NCBI GenBank assembly: GCA_003864495.1
Contig: ML133428.1
Location: 806,001 to 870,000, forward strand
Length of the DNA stretch: 64,000 bases
Direction of reading: 5' to 3'
From: Nemopilema nomurai
Taxonomy: Eukaryota > Cnidaria > Scyphozoa > Rhizostomeae > Rhizostomatidae
Shown: positions 58,583 to 64,000 of the stretch, in pieces
Layout of the letters: every line of letters begins with the position of its first letter
How positions within the stretch are numbered: the stretch's first letter is position 1
The notes under the pieces: generated by a model
Told to the model about the DNA's origin: nothing
Databases searched by the model: none
Seen by the model: the letters and a program-made list of their open reading frames with translations, nothing else
Position numbers and translations under genes: made by a program

Positions 58583-61500
58583 ATGGGGAAAGAAAAAGGC
58601 GGATTTCTCACACCAAAGGCCATAGCGAACCGCATTAAGTCAAAAGGTCTACAAAAGTTGCGATGGTTTTGTCAGATGTGTCAAAAACAGTGCAGAGATG
58701 AAGTATGTTTTCCTTCTAGTCCGAAAGTATCTGCCTGAAAAATTCTATCAGTTTTTTTAGAAAACTTGCAAACACTTTTTGCAACTATGTCGCCATGGTT
58801 AGCTTTTTTCTCCTTTTTTGCAATAAAAGTAAAATGATTTCTATTGGCTGTACAGTACAGCCTGTACTGTTGTTAACACAAGATATGACCTGTAAATGCA
58901 ATTTGTCTTCATTCTATCCAAAAATTGCTTACCTAAATTGTACCCATTAATTTTTTGTAGATTCCAAATGTACAATTAAATTCCAAATGTTAATGCTGTA
59001 AATTAATCCGAGACCATTTGTTTGCCTAAGTATAAATTTGTTGATGAAAGTTACACCAGGCTCTGTACTTTTAGTTTTCCCCCTTTTTAGAATGGATTCA
59101 AATGCCACTGTATGTCAGAGTCTCATCAGCGCCAACTTCTTCTTTTTGCTGATAATCCAGACAAGTTTTTAGATGCATTTTCAAAGTAAGATATCATTCC
59201 TTTTGATAACCAAAATTATTTAAGTAATAGTGAATAATTTTATGTTACCACATGTTTGCCATTTGGCAGTAAAGGACTTTTTGTCAAAGTTTTGTTGAGC
59301 TTGACGACTATGCAAATGTGTACTTTCTGATACTATCAAATGTTTGAGCTAAGTTTCATTTTATTTTTCCTGTATTAGGCCATTAAACAGAACAAAAGTT
59401 TAAGCAATGAGATGTCTGCTGTGATTCTATCTATTACACTAGTTTCTTTAACTCCTTTTTTAACTTTGCAGTGTGATGTTTAAAATCTGAACTACACAGT
59501 CTTGTTTACATCTGTTTTCACCTAAAGGACTAGAAAAAAGTTCCTCCTCATCCTTTTAGAGGCCAACATTAAAAAAAATGGCCCTGGTAAAAGAGACAGG
59601 AATTTTGGCAACTTTCCTGCACACAATCCACTTTGAGGATGGTGTTGAGAATGAAAGATTTTTTAGAATAAGCCCTGAAACCTTCTTGCAACAAAAGCTA
59701 CTTGTCCTGATTTACAACATCATTCTTCCTGATAACCAACAGACATCATGCCTAACAAACAGACAGTTCCAGCCAGCAATACATAAATTCATCTGAATTT
59801 GATCTTTGCTAGATACTTGGAAGTTGTATTTTTAGTTTTTCATACCAAAAGAAAGTTAGGCTCAAAGTTATTCAGTAAGACATAAAACCTTGGGATAGTT
59901 AAAATCTAGTTGGGTTAGAGTTTGGGTAGAAGCTCTAGCATGTGAAGATACCAGCCAAAAACATGACTAGCTTGAACCGGAAAATGCATGAAAATTGAAG
60001 GTACAACAAAATTTCGTAATTTTTTCAAGTTCTCATGACTTAGTTAACTCCAAACCAGATATTCTGACATAACACAAGGACATTCAAAACTAAGAGTCTA
60101 AGAACCTTGTCTAAAAAATTAAAAAACCTATTGTTTTTTATACAAAAGCTGAACACATCCAACTTGCATCGTGAATAGGAAATGATAACTGGTGGTATTT
60201 TGTTCTAATCCACACTTTCATTTATTCTTGTCCTTGTTGTGAAAACATACATAGATAAGGACTGTGTTTTTCAGCCTTAATTGTGTTTTTTAATGTAATT
60301 GAAATGCTTTTTCTAATTTGAATTTCCTTGATTATTCCTTTTCAGAGAATTTCTAGATAGCTTTCTGCACCTTTTGAAGAGACAATGGGGTATGTCTTAG
60401 TGTGATTTTAATTAATGTTGATTGTAAAATCAACTCAATGTTTTTCTTTGAATAATTTTGTTAGCTCTTAGAGTGCAATTTCTATCATTTGTTGACTTTT
60501 TATATTTGCTCTTTGGAACCATTTGTATGAACTAGCAAACTTTTGGATTACTTTCCCACTCAACTCTCTTCAGGTCAACTCAATTGTTGACCAATTTCAA
60601 TTTAAGTGTTTTGTAGATTGTTCAGTTCTTAATAGGACACCACATTTCAAGTTTATTGTTGCTATTAAAGTTGCTTGGACGTTTTTTATTTAAAAGTGTG
60701 CTGTATCTCTATTTTAGGTACCAAAAGGGTTCATTGTAACATAGTCTACCAGGAATATATTGCTGACAAACTTCATGCGCACATGAACTCAACACAGGTC
60801 ATTGTCTCTATTTTTCACTGTGCATCTTTGCTTGCTTTTCTTTATGAATAAAATGGCCTTAACAGTTTTAAGCAGAACATATGGTGGGATAGACAACACA
60901 AAAATGGTCAATGTAATAACCAAAGACTCTACTTACATGAATGTGTTACTTGGTATTATTTGGTTAAGAACCTGGCTGCAGACATTTTTGGTAGCTCTAG
61001 AAGGTCGAATAAGTCGCTTCTTCTCCGATTTCAATAGTCAACATGTGGGATTTTTCCTCTTGTAGTGGGAAACGCTAACTGAATTCGTGAAATGGCTAGG
61101 AAGGGAAGGTAAATTACGTATTTTTGACCGCATTTTCTCTCTTTTCTCCTTTTTCTTAGTCATTTTAAGCCAATTATTTCTTGGTAGAATAGAGTGTCCT
61201 TTTCTTTAACAGTGCGCCGATCGCTCTAATAATTCAAAGGAAGTCTCTCATTTCAATAAACGGTGCTGAGATTGTCTCCTCTTTTCATTGTCTTGTCATG
61301 TTAGCGTTCCCTTTTACCGAACCATATCTCTAACTATTTGTCATCTTCGAACTCTTGAAAGGTCACTGTGTTGTCGACGAAACCCCAAAGGGCTGGTACA
61401 TAACCTACGTCGATAGAGACCCCGAGGCAATCAAAAGGCAGGAGGTAATACCATATCTGCTAGAACTGGCCTAAGCCAGAAAGACAGCAGTCACTTTTCA

Positions 61501-62466
61501 TATCAATGCAGCATTCTTCTTAAAAGAGTGTAAACAAATATCTTCTTAAAATGTAATGTCTTGCGGAAGAAAGTTCAGCATATTGATTCTCTCACGCTAT
61601 AAGGTATCAATGTAACTGACGTCATTTGTTTGATTTACCAGTGAAGCGGAAAATTTGTTATTGGCAGGACCATTTTTTGCATTATTTTTTCAGTAGTCTT
61701 ATTTACATTGCTTCTTATCAAATCGATTGCAAAATCTTCTCTAGGCTAAACCATCTTCACGGTGGCCCCTGTTCACATATTTGGTGACTGATCTGATTTT
61801 GTAGCTGGGAGCAGCAGTTAGCTTAGACTCTGGCTATGGACCTTATCCAGTCGAGTCTATAACTATTGATGAAAACGTTCTATAACCAATGAATTATTCT
61901 GTCATCTACTTGAAGTTGACAGCGTTCTGCAACTAAAATAAGCGCTCTAACCGTCTCGTCTCGTTTATAATCCATTTTCATGGTAGATTTAGCAGTGCAA
62001 TCTATCCCATTTTCATACTGAACTTTCTGTCCTAGTCTGCTGCTAAAAAGGAGAAGATGGACATGGACGACGATGAAAGAATGGGTGAGTAATGTTTTGG
62101 GTAAAAATATATTCATCAATTTTGGCTGTTGCTTGAGGCCTCTTTCTAGGTATAGACACAGGCCGCTTCTACTCTCCTTTATTAACATTAAACAGGCAAA
62201 AACGGAGTTAACTAGAGACACACTTTCATAACGGTAATATGAATCAAGCCTTGTGTTTGAGCTCTTTGTTTGTCAGTTCTAAAATGAGTCTCCGACAATC
62301 TGCTTGGCTGCTCAAGAGATGATGTTTGATTGATTTTTCACAATCTTACGATGTTACGTGCTTTTGTATATTATTTGGTAGCGATTTAATCGAATAGATC
62401 TTTATTGTTTTAGCAAAATTTCTTGAAAAGCAGATTGAGAGAGCAAAAGAAAAAGAGACAGAAAAG
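58583..62466 (+). CDS. KIN: KIN (KIN17) DNA/RNA-binding zinc-finger protein, 5' part
   Basis: KIN17 is a nuclear protein linked to DNA replication, repair and the spliceosome (family knowledge). Eight exons are visible: 58583-58702, 59091-59185, 60346-60389, 60718-60797, 61066-61108, 61362-61444, 62036-62084, 62414-62466. Phases join from MGKEKGGFLTPKAIANRIKS, about 189 codons. The C2H2 zinc finger CQMC...HCMSESH is split between exons 1 and 2. The winged-helix domain follows (VHCNIVYQEYIADKLHAH, WETLTEFVKWLGREG, ETPKGWYITYVDRDPE). The start at 58583 is chosen because it gives the conserved MGK...FLTPKAIANRIK; an in-frame ATG at 58538 would add 15 unconserved residues. The C-terminal SH3-like part of KIN is not found and presumably lies beyond the window. 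Confidence 0.95.
59186..60345 (+). other. KIN intron 2, no gene seen
   Basis: This AT-rich intron of 1,160 bp has a canonical donor (GTAAGA) and acceptor (CTTTTCAG). A 72-codon open frame at 59578-59796 lies within it but has no recognisable family, lacks splice support and interrupts no phase, so I treat it as chance. Confidence 0.7.
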
Positions 62467-64000
62467 GTGTGTAATTGCTCTGATGAACATACTTTCCTTT
62501 GGCCAAGAAATGCTATTGCGTTGTAAGTTTTCATAAAAGTTTAGTGCAGTTATTTAGGGGCATCGGGTTAACGGTGGAATGCTGAGCTTCTGTCGATAGA
62601 AGCAAATTAGATTCAAAAGCATTCTGTACGAACCTTCTACTTGTAACCAAGCCACATGATCTATCATTCATTCTCTGGAGACCTCAGTTTAGGCCCATAT
62701 ATTCCAGCTAGATTCATGCTCTGGCTTGCATGTTTTTTAGGCTTTTTCTTCATTTTATCATTTTAGTAAATGCCAATTTTATATGGATTTTGACTCTTTA
62801 AATTTGCTTTCTACCCTTGAATAAATGTTTTTGTTTTAGTCTAGTCTTCCTGACTGTGTTTAATAAATTCTTGTCTTGTGAAAACCTACTTAATGCAAAA
62901 TTTGCTTGCAGCAATCACAGAAGTTATAGCAACTATGAATTATATGAGAATTCATTATTCGATTTGTGTTTTCTTGCTGCCTTTATGGTGTAGCCACTGG
63001 TCCAAAACTCAACTTTGTCTTGAAAACCAATTAGGGTGGCCATCTTGGTGTGAGACCAATTTGTTGTGATCACGTGAAGCCTTACTAAGCTTGGGGAACT
63101 GAGCACGCGAATCTTGAATGGCTTTAATTTTTTATATTCATAAACATGTCATGTAATTACTATACGTTTCCCAGTTAGTGATATATATATTTGGTTCATT
63201 TTTGGAAGTGACTGAGTCCCGTCCCCTTTGATACAGCAGAAATTTCCTTTAGGAGAAATAGTTTCACGTGGGTAAAACACTAGCAAAGCAGCTGTGTCAA
63301 AAATGATAGGCACATGGGTTGACCCATAGTAAGGCAAACTAAAATAGGCTTTAGAAGTGCATAAGTGATTTTTTGCATATTGTACTATGAAGCTTGCATT
63401 GGTAGGAGAAGAGGCTTGTGCTGCCTTTAACTTTTGTGTTTTCATCTGATCTATCTTCGCTGTCATTCATGGAGTTCTCTTCTTTTCCGTTCATCGTAAC
63501 CAGTTGCATTACATTCTGTTTTTGTCCATAACACTTGCGAATCACAGCGCTGAAGTTAGAGGCAATCTGACCAAGATGGCGGCGATGAAACTCATTTAAC
63601 TTAAAAGTCTGGTTCGCAAGAATGATATGTCGCTAAACCTAGTCTTTGTTAGATCAGTAGGTATAGCAATGTAGGCTGCGTTTTAGGAGGCCCTAACCTT
63701 TTGAGTTCAAAATCTACGTTTTTATTTGGGTCGATCATCGCTGAAAGTTTTTGTAATCTTTTGAGATTAAAGACAGGCAGTCTACAGAAAGTCTGATTTT
63801 GTATGGGACTGTGCATTTTTCTCATTATTGCCACTGAGACCGCACGTGTTTCGCCAGGCAGTAGCGGAAGCAACTCAACTGCGCAATGTCAGAATTTCTT
63901 CAGGTTTAGCTGCATTTGCGCTGCCGCTCGACCAATTCAAAGCATAGTTATATAGTTTGTGTAATTTCTTTACAACTTAATGACTGACTTTGCAAATCGG
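62467..64000. other. KIN intron or 3' flank, no confirmed exon
   Basis: After the exon ending KETEKVC... at 62466 no further KIN exon is recognisable; the expected acidic 'tyr-thr-glu-leu' block and the SH3-like domain are absent. Two items stand out: a splice-compatible short terminal exon at 62840-62863, and a YY1-like AAGATGGCGGC at 63573-63583 next to a minus-strand open frame rich in Asp, Glu, Ser and Asn (63351-63545). Neither is strong enough to call a gene. Confidence 0.5.

Noticed and set aside
59578..59796. 72-codon plus-strand frame inside a KIN intron
   Set aside because: No known family, and KIN exons on both sides join in phase without it.
63149..63466. 105-codon minus-strand frame in the 3' part of the window
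   Set aside because: The composition looks like random translation and no domain is recognisable. The neighbouring acidic frame was kept only as a low-level finding.

Overview
This window looks like nuclear DNA from an intron-rich invertebrate animal. It is AT-rich, its introns are mostly 150-1900 bp with canonical GT-AG ends, and its proteins can be aligned by eye with human ones along almost their full length. Intron density and slow protein evolution fit a cnidarian (stony coral or sea anemone) or another early-branching animal. The species is an inference; nothing here fixes it. There is no operon, CRISPR array, phage or bacterial feature, and almost all long open frames outside the exons below are chance.

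Layout: (1) 1-8248, plus strand: the 3' part of muskelin (MKLN1), 17 exons, with its kelch-repeat region and C-terminal tail; the gene starts upstream of the window. (2) 8249-10821: muskelin 3' UTR, spacer and a compact HUWE1 promoter. (3) 10822-54446, plus strand: a complete HUWE1 (Mule/ARF-BP1) HECT E3 ubiquitin ligase. I resolve 69 coding exons whose phases join without a break into 4,591 codons plus stop. In order they carry DUF908/DUF913 armadillo-like N-terminus, UBA, UIM, WWE, a poly-aspartate acidic region, LPxDI-type ubiquitin-binding repeats and the HECT domain. (4) 56315-58373, minus strand: an HTRA2-like serine protease with a PDZ domain, four coding exons, convergent with HUWE1. 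(5) 58583 to beyond the window, plus strand: KIN (KIN17) C2H2 zinc-finger and winged-helix protein, 5' part, sharing a divergent promoter of about 209 bp with HTRA2.

All four are conserved housekeeping genes for protein quality control and genome maintenance: muskelin is a CTLH-complex E3 receptor, HUWE1 a giant HECT E3, HTRA2 a mitochondrial quality-control protease and KIN a DNA/RNA-binding protein. Two ubiquitin-ligase genes lie next to each other, but nothing in the sequence shows co-regulation.

The accessory signals are small: a tRNA-like cloverleaf (probable SINE head) in a HUWE1 intron, three short intronic minisatellites, an intronic foldback, tandem splice acceptors, a likely GC-AG intron in HTRA2, and an apparent 2-bp frameshift in the first visible muskelin exon. 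I did not find a new biological system.
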